Origin: Maribacter sp. BPC-D8
Lineage (GTDB): Bacteria; Bacteroidota; Bacteroidia; Flavobacteriales; Flavobacteriaceae
Length of the DNA: 64,000 nt
Direction of reading: 5' to 3'
Assembly: GCF_035207705.1 (NCBI RefSeq)
Contig: NZ_CP128187.1
Coordinates: 2,542,001-2,606,000, forward strand
Shown: one piece after another, positions 29,411 through 37,927 of the stretch
How the letters are laid out: every line of letters starts with the position of its first letter
How positions within the stretch are numbered: position 1 is the stretch's first letter
Translations under genes and position numbers: made by a program
Notes under the pieces: model-generated
What the model saw: only the letters and a program-made list of their open reading frames with translations
What the model was told of the DNA's origin: nothing
Databases searched by the model: none

Positions 29411-31084
29411 CTATTGTTTAACGTATGCTTCACTATGTACATTAGCTATTGCTCTACCAGAAGGGTCATTCATATTTTTAAATGCTTCATCCCATTCTAA
29501 AGCTGTCGCTGTACTACAAGCTACACTTGCCTCTTGCGGTACACTTAAAGCTGCAGCATCACTAGGAAAATGCCCTTCAAAAATTGTTCTATAGTAATAC
29601 TCTTCTTTGTTTAATGGTGTGTTGATAGGAAAACGGAATGCCGCATTCTCTATTTGCTCATCAGTTACCTCTTTGTCGACCAATTCTTTTAAGGTATCAA
29701 TCCAACTGTAACCAACACCATCACTAAATTGTTCTTTTTGTCTCCAAGCTACACTTTCAGGAATCATATCTTCAAACGCCTTACGAACCACCCATTTCTC
29801 CATGCGCTCACCGTTAATCATTTTATCTTGTGGGTTGATGCGCATCGCAACGTCCATAAACTCTTTATCTAAGAATGGCACACGACCTTCAATTCCCCAA
29901 GCAGCTAAACTCTTATTAGCTCTTAAACAATCGTACATATGCAACTTATCTAATTTACGTACGGTCTCTTCATGAAACTCTTGTGCATTTGGTGCTTTAT
30001 GAAAGTATAGGTAACCTCCAAACAACTCATCTGCACCTTCACCCGACAATACCATTTTTATACCCATAGACTTAATAACACGAGCCATTAAGTACATTGG
30101 CGTAGAAGAACGAATGGTGGTAATATCATACGTTTCTATGTTATAAATAACATCTTTTATAGCATCTAAACCTTCTTGTATGGTAAACTTAATTTCGTGG
30201 TGTACGGTACCAATATGATCAGCAACTTTTTTAGCTGCAGCCAAATCTGGAGACCCCTCCAATCCCACTGCAAAAGAGTGCGTTTGCGGATACCAAGCTT
30301 CTGACTTGTCATCGCTCTCAATACGTTTTTGTGCATATTTTTTAGCAATTGCAGATACTACTGAAGAGTCTAAACCACCTGACAATAAAACTCCGTAAGG
30401 TACATCAGACATTAACTGTCTATGAACCGCAGCCTCTAAAGCTTCTTTAACTTCTTGTATGCTTGTTGCGTTGTCTTTAACGGCATCATACTCCATCCAA
30501 TCTCTAGAGTACCATTTTTTTAATTGGCCGTCAGAACTATGCAAATAATGTCCTGGAGGAAATAATTCTATTTTAGTACACGTACCTTCTAGTGCCTTCA
30601 ATTCTGATGCTACGTAGAATGTTCCGTTTTTATCCCACCCCATGTATAAAGGAATAATACCCATGTGGTCACGAGCAACAAAATATTCATCTTTCTCAGC
30701 ATCATAAATAGTGAAACCGAAAATACCGTTCAACTCATCTAAAAAATCAACTCCTTTTTCTTGATACAAAGCCAATATTACTTCACAGTCAGACTCTGTT
30801 TGAAAATCGTATTTACCTTCAAATTGCTTACGTAACACTCTATGATTATATATTTCACCATTGGCTGCCAATATCAATTTACCATTCGGACTCAATAATG
30901 GTTGTTTTCCAGAAGCTGGATCTACAATAGCCAAACGCTCATGCGCTAAGATGGCTTTATCATCTGCATAGATACCACTCCAATCTGGACCTCTATGTCT
31001 AATTTTCTTCGACATTTCTAAAAGTTGAGGCCTAAGTACTTCAGTACTTTCCTTAACATCAAATGCACATACTATTCCACACAT
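29411..31084 (-). CDS. asnB: Asparagine synthetase B (glutamine-hydrolysing)
   Basis: The enzyme makes asparagine from aspartate, glutamine and ATP. The N-terminal glutaminase domain begins with the nucleophile Cys2 (MCGIVCAFDV) and contains RHRGPDWSG and NGEIYNH. The synthetase domain has the PPi loop SGGLDSS (235-241), SGEGADELFGGY and GRVPFLDKEF. The length (557 aa) matches E. coli AsnB. It has its own near-consensus promoter and shares a terminator with the convergent csbD-like gene. Confidence 0.97.
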   Translation of the reverse strand: MCGIVCAFDVKESTEVLRPQLLEMSKKIRHRGPDWSGIYADDKAILAHERLAIVDPASGKQPLLSPNGKLILAANGEIYNHRVLRKQFEGKYDFQTESDCEVILALYQEKGVDFLDELNGIFGFTIYDAEKDEYFVARDHMGIIPLYMGWDKNGTFYVASELKALEGTCTKIELFPPGHYLHSSDGQLKKWYSRDWMEYDAVKDNATSIQEVKEALEAAVHRQLMSDVPYGVLLSGGLDSSVVSAIAKKYAQKRIESDDKSEAWYPQTHSFAVGLEGSPDLAAAKKVADHIGTVHHEIKFTIQEGLDAIKDVIYNIETYDITTIRSSTPMYLMARVIKSMGIKMVLSGEGADELFGGYLYFHKAPNAQEFHEETVRKLDKLHMYDCLRANKSLAAWGIEGRVPFLDKEFMDVAMRINPQDKMINGERMEKWVVRKAFEDMIPESVAWRQKEQFSDGVGYSWIDTLKELVDKEVTDEQIENAAFRFPINTPLNKEEYYYRTIFEGHFPSDAAALSVPQEASVACSTATALEWDEAFKNMNDPSGRAIANVHSEAYVKQ

Positions 31085-31111
31085 AATCTAATAATTATAT
31101 CATTTCGAATA

Positions 31112-31141
31112 CAAATATCAATTTATTGTTTCAATTAACAA
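31112..31141 (-). promoter_or_regulatory. Flavobacterial promoter of asnB
   Basis: On the minus strand TTG (31139-31141), 19 nt, then GATATTTG (31112-31119). This is one mismatch from TTG-N19-TAnnTTTG. It ends 27 bp before the asnB ATG. Confidence 0.6.
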
Positions 31142-31324
31142 ACACATATGCAAATTATGATTACATATTGTAACTATAAAATTCATTTTAAGTTCTATTT
31201 GACATGTATCTTCTCAAAATCAAGTTTAAAACGTGATGAAATGTAACAATCAAAAATTTAACTTCTTTTTATTAACACTACTGTAAGGAACTGCTTAGTT
31301 TTATGACCTAGAAAACCAAAACAA

Positions 31325-31870
31325 ATGATTATGAAAAAAGTATTTACACTAGCTACACTAATGTTAGCCTTAGTTTTAACCTCAACAGTATCTGCTCAAG
31401 AATTTTCTGGAATAGATAAAAGCCCAATGGATATGGCTGCTTACCCTACAGATTACAAAGTATCTGAAAAGGCAGTGCGTATTATTTACGGAAGACCACA
31501 ATTGAAAGGTCGTTCTATGGAAGAATTAGCTCCAACAGGAAAAGTATGGAGAACAGGTGCTAACGAAGCTCCTGAAATTACATTTTATAAGGATGTAAAA
31601 TTCGGCGGTAAAGCTGTTAAAGCTGGAACGTATTCTTTATTCACGATACCTGGTGCAGATGAGTGGACGGTTATCTTGAACAAAAACTTAAACACATGGG
31701 GTTCTTATTTTTACGAAGAAGCTTCTGATGTTGTTCGCGTAACAGTACCTAATGGTTCTGATGCTTCGTCGCTTGAAGAATTTTCAATCGCTTTCAAAGA
31801 TGTTACCGGTGGTGCTGAATTAGTAATGGGTTGGGACAAAACAAGAGTTGCTGTTCCAATTACTATGTAA
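31325..31870 (+). CDS. DUF2911 exported protein, 181 aa
   Basis: A signal peptide (KKVFTLATLMLALVLTSTVSA, cut before QEF) is followed by a DUF2911 domain: VRIIYGRPQLKGRSM, GKVWRTGANEAPEITFYKDV, VKAGTYSLFTIPG and WTVILNKNLNTWGSYFY. The function of this domain is unknown; it is common in Bacteroidota secretomes. Two ATGs 6 bp apart could start it; MKKVF at 31331 looks more like a standard signal peptide. It is monocistronic and ends at a strong terminator. No clear promoter was seen in the 240-bp gap; TAGTTTTA near 31300 is the nearest match. Confidence 0.88.
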   Translation: MIMKKVFTLATLMLALVLTSTVSAQEFSGIDKSPMDMAAYPTDYKVSEKAVRIIYGRPQLKGRSMEELAPTGKVWRTGANEAPEITFYKDVKFGGKAVKAGTYSLFTIPGADEWTVILNKNLNTWGSYFYEEASDVVRVTVPNGSDASSLEEFSIAFKDVTGGAELVMGWDKTRVAVPITM

Positions 31871-31889
31871 TTAGAAACACGATATATTT

Positions 31890-31924
31890 AAAAAGCCTCG
31901 GTCAATGACCGAGGCTTTTTTTTT
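31890..31924. terminator. Bidirectional terminator after the DUF2911 gene
   Basis: A perfect 14-bp stem (31890-31903 with 31907-31920) closes a 3-nt loop and runs into T9. It also serves the convergent amidohydrolase gene. Confidence 0.92.
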
Positions 31925-31937
31925 GACCTTTTTACTT

Positions 31938-33563
31938 TTATCGAACGATACCGTTTACAAAAGTCTGCTCGGCACGAATAGTGGGAATCTCTGATACAGG
32001 TACCGTCATCATATCTTTATCATAAATTACAAAATCTGCAACTTTACCTGGTTCTATACTCCCTTTTTCATCTTCTTCAAAATTAGAGTACGCTGCCCAA
32101 ATGGTCATTCCTTTTAAGGTTTCTTCTCTAGACAATGCTTCTTCCATTTGAAAACCTCCTTTTGGATATCCACTTGTATCTTGTCGTGCTACTGCTGCAT
32201 AGAATGTCAAAAACGGACTCACATCTTCTACAGGAAAATCGGTGCCTAATGCAATTGTACCTGCTTTCTTCAATAATGTTTTATAAGCATAAGCACCTTT
32301 TACTCTTTCACCTAAACGATCTTCTGCCCAATACATATCGCTAGTTGCATGTGTAGGTTGTACTGACGGAATAATACCATCTTCAAAATAATCGAAATCG
32401 CTTTGTGTCAATACCTGCGCATGTTCAATTTTCCATCGCCTATCAGACTTACCTTGAAGCACATTTTTATAAGCTCTTAATACCGCAATATTTGCAGAGT
32501 CGCCAATAGCGTGGGTATTCATCTGATATTCTGAATTTGCCAGTTTTTGAGCTAAAGCCTCAATATCTGCAACGGGAGTAATCATAGCCCCAAAGTGTTC
32601 AGGTAGATCATTATATTCTTCTCTTAAAGCAGCTCCTCTAGAACCTAATGCTCCGTCTCCATACACTTTAATAGATCTCACATTCAATCGATCTGTTTTA
32701 ATGGGCCCTTTATTTATATAATAATCAACATCTTCTTTATTGTTGCTCACCATGGCATATATTCTAATCGATAATTCACCTGCCTGTTGCAAGCTATCGA
32801 TAAGCTCAATAGTGCTTCTATCTAATCCTGCATCATTTACAGTGGTTAGTCCGTGGTTCAAGCTTATTCTTTCTGCATCTTTCAATGCCTTAATTTTATC
32901 TTCTAGCGTTGGCGATGGCATAATACTATCTATAAGCGACATTGGGTTATCGACCAAAATTCCTGTAATACCAGAATAGCCATTTTCCCATTTTTTTACA
33001 ATTTCACCACCTTCAACCTTGGTGCTCCAGTCGATACCAGCCATATCTAAAGCTTTTTGATTCACCAAATAAGCATGACCATCTACACGCTCTAAAGCCA
33101 CAGGTATATCAGGAAAAATAGTATCTAATTGTGCTTTTGTAGGAAACTCTTTTATATCCCAGTCGTTCTGATCCCAACCTCTACCTCTAACAAAAGACTT
33201 TGGGTTGGCAGTATGAAATGCTCTTACACGCTCCAATACTTCATCAAAACTTTTAGTACCTACTAAATCTACCAATTGTTGGGTAAGTCCTAATCCGTAA
33301 AAATGGCAATGTGCATCGATTAAGCCAGGTGTAATTGCTCTACCATCGGCATCGATTAGTTGATCAGAAGTATATACATCGCGAATTTCATCGGTAGTAC
33401 CGACAGCTATAAATTTACCATCTTGCACGGCAAAGGCTTGAGCTTCAGAAAAGGAATCATCTACGGTATAGACTTTGGCATTTACGATTACAAGGTCGAC
33501 CTTCTCTTTCATGAGTTCGCAACCAGATAATAACACGAGTAGTATTGGTAGTAGTTTTTTCAA
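31938..33563 (-). CDS. Amidohydrolase family 3 (YtcJ-like) lipoprotein, 541 aa
   Basis: A metal-dependent hydrolase of the amidohydrolase superfamily. A short lipoprotein signal (MKKLLPILLVLLSGC) precedes the small beta-domain (VDLVIVNAKVYTVDD, GRAITPGLIDAHCHFYGLG with the HxH metal pair). The TIM barrel has NTHAIGDSAN, WKIEHAQVL and GTDFPVEDVSPF. A C-terminal beta-domain ends EQTFVNGIV. The true substrate is unknown for most YtcJ-like proteins. The start codon is TTG, needed to include the signal peptide. A consensus promoter ends just 2 bp upstream, implying an almost leaderless mRNA. Confidence 0.87.
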   Translation of the reverse strand: MKKLLPILLVLLSGCELMKEKVDLVIVNAKVYTVDDSFSEAQAFAVQDGKFIAVGTTDEIRDVYTSDQLIDADGRAITPGLIDAHCHFYGLGLTQQLVDLVGTKSFDEVLERVRAFHTANPKSFVRGRGWDQNDWDIKEFPTKAQLDTIFPDIPVALERVDGHAYLVNQKALDMAGIDWSTKVEGGEIVKKWENGYSGITGILVDNPMSLIDSIMPSPTLEDKIKALKDAERISLNHGLTTVNDAGLDRSTIELIDSLQQAGELSIRIYAMVSNNKEDVDYYINKGPIKTDRLNVRSIKVYGDGALGSRGAALREEYNDLPEHFGAMITPVADIEALAQKLANSEYQMNTHAIGDSANIAVLRAYKNVLQGKSDRRWKIEHAQVLTQSDFDYFEDGIIPSVQPTHATSDMYWAEDRLGERVKGAYAYKTLLKKAGTIALGTDFPVEDVSPFLTFYAAVARQDTSGYPKGGFQMEEALSREETLKGMTIWAAYSNFEEDEKGSIEPGKVADFVIYDKDMMTVPVSEIPTIRAEQTFVNGIVR

Positions 33564-33565
33564 AT

Positions 33566-33594
33566 CAAAAATAGTTAGTTAGTAAAATCGTCAA
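33566..33594 (-). promoter_or_regulatory. Flavobacterial promoter abutting the amidohydrolase start
   Basis: On the minus strand TTG (33592-33594), 18 nt, TATTTTTG (33566-33573): a full consensus match. It ends 2 bp before the TTG start codon, so the transcript would have little or no leader. Confidence 0.6.
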
Positions 33595-33662
33595 ATAAGG
33601 CTATAAGTGCCTTTTTAAATAATTACTGAAAACTAAGTATTTTTTCGGAAAGATTTAAATCT

Positions 33663-34094
33663 TTATTCTAGAGGTAGTTGTCGTTTTGCTAAAACTTCGC
33701 TTGAGCCACTCTCAGAATAAAATTCGCCAATCATCTTATCACCTTCTACTTCAAGAACAAAAGAGGTACGATCAATACCTTCTATATTAATATTAAAATT
33801 GATGCGATTATCATCAACCGTAATATCTTGACCATTTAGTGAGCCCGTTTTTAAGCTAATGACAACTTGGTAAACCCCATTTGGTTTTGAAATAAAAATA
33901 CGTCCCTTTTTATAAGGTGCATCAGCATCTGGCATTAAAAATTCCCAAACACCCAAAACAGGATTCTTATCTATTATTTGCTCTTGTTCTATAATAGCTA
34001 ATGATGAATTTATCGAACGATTTTCGATAAACGAATTCATAAAGAGAACATTTGTAAATAAGACAATTTTTATTAAAACATGGTTAGTGCTCAT
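33663..34094 (-). CDS. Hypothetical exported protein, 143 aa
   Basis: The function is unknown. A hydrophobic N-terminal segment (VLIKIVLFTNVLFMNSFI) may be a signal peptide. The mature part is a small beta-rich domain starting NPVLGVWEFLMPDADAPY and continuing with strands GRIFISKPNGVYQVVISL and MIGEFYSESGSSEVLAKR. The GxWxF opening resembles lipocalin-like or DUF2147-like lipoproteins, but not closely enough to name it. It lies between the DUF885 gene (77-bp gap) and the amidohydrolase gene (99-bp gap) on the same strand. Confidence 0.65.
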   Translation of the reverse strand: MSTNHVLIKIVLFTNVLFMNSFIENRSINSSLAIIEQEQIIDKNPVLGVWEFLMPDADAPYKKGRIFISKPNGVYQVVISLKTGSLNGQDITVDDNRINFNINIEGIDRTSFVLEVEGDKMIGEFYSESGSSEVLAKRQLPLE

Positions 34095-34171
34095 TCTATA
34101 AAGTATTGTTTTATATGCATTAGTAACGATGCTATTTTATAAATATTTTAAAAATTGTAAGTTTTTTACTA

Positions 34172-35992
34172 CTACAATTTATTTTTCGTTACAATCCAAT
34201 TGGTTATTTTTTCTTCTAATAGTACCAAAGGTAAACTACCTGAGTCTAAAATTTGACTATGAAATTCTCTAATATTAAATTTATCGCCTAAGGCTTTTTC
34301 TGCCTTCGTTCTTAATTCTCGAATTTTCAACTGACCAATTTTATACGATAGCGCTTGACCTGGGGTTGCCATATAACGCTCTATTTCAGCAATAATACTT
34401 TCTTCAGATTCGGCTTCATTATCTAAAGAGTACTGAATCGCCTTTTCTCTGCTCCATCCTTTTGCATGAATACCTGTGTCGACTACTAAGCGAATTGCTC
34501 TATGCATCTCCATACTCAACATACCGAAATACTGATATGGATCGGTATAAATCCCCAATTCCTTTCCTAAAGATTCTGCATATAACGCCCATCCTTCCAC
34601 AAATACACCCATACTCTCAGGATGCAAAAACTCTGGAAGATTTTTATTCTCTTGCTGTAAACTTAATTGAAAATGATGCCCAGGTATGGCTTCGTGTAAA
34701 AATAAAGCTTCATCATGCACCATATTATAACTCTTCACATCAGGTATTGGAACATAAAAAATTCCCGCTCTAGATCCGTCTTTTGAACCCGGCACATATT
34801 CTGCACTTGCCGATGCTTCTCTAAATGCTTCTGTTCTTCGTACATTGAAACCCGCTTTTGGCGTTAGCGCAAACAAAGAATCTATACGTAAAGCAATACG
34901 GTCGTTAATAGCGTTGAAACTTTCAATGACTTCTTCTGGTTTTGAAAAAGGCATCAGTTCTTTTTTATTACGTAGCGAATTGAAGAACGATTTTAAGTCT
35001 CCTTTAAACCCAATTTCATTTTTCACTGCTTCCATTTCTTTAGAAATTCGAGCAACTTCAGACAGCCCTAATTCATGAATCTCATCAGCATTCATGTTTG
35101 TGGTCGTATGTAATTTTATTAAATATTGATAAGTTTCTTTTCCATTTGGCAAATCTAATAGTCCGTCTGTATCTCTACAAGCAGGTAAATAGACCTCGGT
35201 TAAAAACTGATTTAATTCTACATATTTAGGAGTTAATTTTTCTTGAATGAAATCTTCATAATTACTTTGCAGTATATCCATATCAACATCAGACAGTCCG
35301 TCAGGGAAATTCATTATCGGTTGGTAGAAAAGATTTTCTTCAAGCGGAACATCAATAAACGATTGTATCTGAGGCAGCATTTTTAAAGTCAGTACTTTTG
35401 GTAGTACGACGCCTTTGTCCATACCCATTTTCATCTTTTCAATAGACGTATCTAAAAACACTAAGTAATCTTCTAACCTACTTAACCAATTATTATAATC
35501 TTCAATACTTTTAAAGGGCTGTACACTGGTACCACCTGCCAATTGGGCAACATACAAATGCAAAGATTGTATCTGAAAAAGTGGCATTAACTCAAAATTC
35601 GGCAAATCATAGATTGGGGAAGCAACCGTTACAATGGGGTTCATAACCCCTTCTAACTTCACAGTACAATCCCACTGCATAACGCGCATGCTCGTATAAT
35701 CTGCTACACTAACGTTCGTGGAATCGTATTTACTTAGTTCATCTAAAAAATAAGAGTATCGATCTTTTAGATGTAAAATGTAATCATCAGAAATGTAATT
35801 GGCTATGGTATCATTATATGCCGAAAAGCCAGCTTTGGTAGCCTCAATGGGGTTGATGCTTTTCTTGAACTCATAAAACTCGGTAAAAACCTCAGCAATA
35901 GGTTTCGTTGTGGCGATCTGTTCTTCTTTTGGAGATTCTTTACATGAAGTAATAACAACAACGAATAATAAAAGCCAAAGTGTGCGAAACAT
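34172..35992 (-). CDS. DUF885 family lipoprotein, putative metallopeptidase, 606 aa
   Basis: A lipoprotein signal (MFRTLWLLLFVVVITSC, Cys17) precedes an alpha-helical DUF885 domain. The putative zinc site is HEAIPGHHFQLSLQQ, followed by EGWALYAESLGKELG, which together mirror the HExxH...E logic of gluzincin-type peptidases (here HExxPGH). Other conserved parts are SAEYVPGSKDGSRAGIFYV and TPGQALSYKIGQLKI. A periplasm-facing or surface peptidase is plausible but unproven. A -7 match (TAGTTTTG, 36019-36026) lies 26 bp upstream without a TTG partner. It is the first of three same-strand genes. Confidence 0.87.
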   Translation of the reverse strand: MFRTLWLLLFVVVITSCKESPKEEQIATTKPIAEVFTEFYEFKKSINPIEATKAGFSAYNDTIANYISDDYILHLKDRYSYFLDELSKYDSTNVSVADYTSMRVMQWDCTVKLEGVMNPIVTVASPIYDLPNFELMPLFQIQSLHLYVAQLAGGTSVQPFKSIEDYNNWLSRLEDYLVFLDTSIEKMKMGMDKGVVLPKVLTLKMLPQIQSFIDVPLEENLFYQPIMNFPDGLSDVDMDILQSNYEDFIQEKLTPKYVELNQFLTEVYLPACRDTDGLLDLPNGKETYQYLIKLHTTTNMNADEIHELGLSEVARISKEMEAVKNEIGFKGDLKSFFNSLRNKKELMPFSKPEEVIESFNAINDRIALRIDSLFALTPKAGFNVRRTEAFREASASAEYVPGSKDGSRAGIFYVPIPDVKSYNMVHDEALFLHEAIPGHHFQLSLQQENKNLPEFLHPESMGVFVEGWALYAESLGKELGIYTDPYQYFGMLSMEMHRAIRLVVDTGIHAKGWSREKAIQYSLDNEAESEESIIAEIERYMATPGQALSYKIGQLKIRELRTKAEKALGDKFNIREFHSQILDSGSLPLVLLEEKITNWIVTKNKL

Positions 35993-36069
35993 AGTATTAG
36001 AATTTGCACTGAAAAATACAAAACTAATACTATGGAATGAAGTCTATTTTACGGAATTTTAGAAACCGT

Positions 36070-36831
36070 TTACTTTTTAGGTTTAGAATTCGCCTTCTCC
36101 TTAATTTTTACGTAAATCAACTTTTTGCGACCCTTAGAATCTTCTCTTCTTTCTATCTCGAAATGAGGAATGGAATTAATCAGCGGAGTCAATTTTTGAA
36201 ACCCGTAATTACGAGAATCAAAATTCGGTTGTTTCTTTTGTAACAAACTACCCACATCACCTAAAAATGCCCAACCGTCATCATCGGCAACATCATCGAT
36301 AGTCGTTGAAATAAAGCGTAATGCTTTCGGTGTAATTTTATCGACCGTATTCTTTTCTGTAGGAGCTTTATCTGTAGCGTCTGTAGTTTCTTCTTCAGTT
36401 CTACTTTTAAGAATTTCTATATAAATGAATTTATCACAAGCTACTATAAACGGATTCGGAGTTTTACGTTCACCAATACCAAATACCTGCATACCTGCTT
36501 CTCTTAATCGTGTAGCTAAACGCGTAAAATCGCTATCACTACTAACAATACAGAATCCGTTAACCTTACCGGCATACAAAACATCCATAGCATCGATAAT
36601 CATAGCAGAATCGGTAGCATTTTTACCTTGCGTATACCCGTATTGCTGAATTGGTGTAATGGCATTTTCAAGCAGTACATTTTTCCATTTCCCTAAACGC
36701 GGGTTGGTCCAATCGCCATAAATACGTTTAATGGTAGGGTTACCATATTTAGCAATCTCCTCCATCATTTCTTTTACATAGGCTGACGGAATATTATCAC
36801 CATCTATCAATACTGCTAAATTTAAATCCAT
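36070..36831 (-). CDS. NYN-domain putative RNase with C-terminal OST-HTH (LOTUS) domain, 253 aa
   Basis: NYN domains are PIN-like metal-dependent nucleases. Residues 1-140 fit the fold. The first acidic cluster is LIDGDN (Asp10, Asp12), the second is KNATDSAMIIDAMDVL, and the third is IVSSDSDFTRLATRLREAG. A charged linker (TEEETTDATDKAPTEKNTVD) connects to a C-terminal winged helix (DDGWAFLGDVGSLLQKKQPNF to HFEIERREDSKGRKKLIYV), which matches OST-HTH, an RNA-binding module. The protein has a basic tail. It is cytoplasmic and stands alone. RNA degradation or RNA-fate control is the likely role; the substrate is unknown. Confidence 0.88.
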   Translation of the reverse strand: MDLNLAVLIDGDNIPSAYVKEMMEEIAKYGNPTIKRIYGDWTNPRLGKWKNVLLENAITPIQQYGYTQGKNATDSAMIIDAMDVLYAGKVNGFCIVSSDSDFTRLATRLREAGMQVFGIGERKTPNPFIVACDKFIYIEILKSRTEEETTDATDKAPTEKNTVDKITPKALRFISTTIDDVADDDGWAFLGDVGSLLQKKQPNFDSRNYGFQKLTPLINSIPHFEIERREDSKGRKKLIYVKIKEKANSKPKK

Positions 36832-37144
36832 TTTGTAATGTTTTTTGTAAAGATAATTTGATTTCTAATTGAATAGCAACATGTTACCCAATAAAGTTAA
36901 AAATGATTTTTTTACTGCGAATTATCAGCTTTGTTAGAACTGATGATTAAAAAAATAAAGACTAAATAAACGTGGTTCGCGTGACGTAACAAAAATTACA
37001 TCTCAATAAAACAACCTACTCGAAAAACTCAATTGGTGTTTTATAGAAAGTATTTGCCATAGAAAAATTATTCGTAGAAATGAACAGTACAGCGTTCACT
37101 CAATTTATCATTAACTTGTTCTTTGAAAAACAAATTTAGAACAC
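36832..37144. other. Intergenic region between the NYN and NIPSNAP genes, no feature recognised
   Basis: This is 313 bp of AT-rich sequence between divergent genes. A near -7 element for the NYN gene (TATCTTTA on the minus strand) and a 5-bp dyad (ATCAG/CTGAT) were seen, but nothing convincing. No open frame or RNA gene was found. Confidence 0.5.
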
Positions 37145-37927
37145 ATGAAAAATAAATTTCCTTTACCGTTGCTACTACTTTTACTAGCGGTAATCACTTC
37201 TTTTTCTAGCATTGCACAAGAAAAAGAATACTACGAACTAAAAACTTACACCATAAAAAATGACACCCAAGAAAAAATGGTAGATGACTATTTAAAAAAC
37301 GCCTACATGCCAGGGTTAAAAAGAATGGGTATTGAAAATATAGGAGTGTTTAAAGTGCGTAGCGATAAGTACAAAATGAGCGATAAAATTTATGTACTTA
37401 TACCGTATACATCACTTACTCAATTCGAAAGTGTCGAGAAAATGTTAGCACTTGATAAATTACATTTAACCGATGGCGCAGATTATATAAATGCAAAGTT
37501 TGAAAATCCGCCTTACGAACGCATTAAATCAGTATTACTACGTGCCTTTCCCGATATGCCTAAAATGAAACCAACTACTGTCGAAGGCGCAAGAAAAGAT
37601 AGAGTTTATGAATTAAGAAGTTACGAATCACCAACAGAGGCGCTTTATAAAAACAAAGTAACCATGTTCAATGAAGGTGGCGAAGTGGACCTTTTTGAAG
37701 ATTTAGGATTCAATGCCGTTTTTTATGCTGAAGTTATTTCTGGAGACCGTATGCCGAATTTAATGTACATGACCACATTCTCAAATTTACAAACACGAGA
37801 TTCTTTATGGGAACAATTTGGTTCATCACCTAAATGGAAAGAAATATCTTCTATGGAAAAATACCAAAATAACATGAATAAATTAGATCGCCATTTATTG
37901 TACCCAACCGAGTATTCTGATTACTAA
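37145..37927 (+). CDS. NIPSNAP-family exported protein, 260 aa
   Basis: A signal peptide (LPLLLLLLAVITSFSSIAQ) is followed by two ferredoxin-like NIPSNAP repeats: YYELKTYTIKNDTQEKMVDD in the first and VYELRSYESPTEALYKNKV in the second. The second ends with TTFSNLQTRDSLWEQFGSSP, the typical final strand. NIPSNAP proteins resemble dimeric alpha-beta barrel enzymes, but their bacterial function is not established. The stop codon overlaps the convergent OmpA-family gene by 4 bp, with no terminator between. Confidence 0.87.
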   Translation: MKNKFPLPLLLLLLAVITSFSSIAQEKEYYELKTYTIKNDTQEKMVDDYLKNAYMPGLKRMGIENIGVFKVRSDKYKMSDKIYVLIPYTSLTQFESVEKMLALDKLHLTDGADYINAKFENPPYERIKSVLLRAFPDMPKMKPTTVEGARKDRVYELRSYESPTEALYKNKVTMFNEGGEVDLFEDLGFNAVFYAEVISGDRMPNLMYMTTFSNLQTRDSLWEQFGSSPKWKEISSMEKYQNNMNKLDRHLLYPTEYSDY

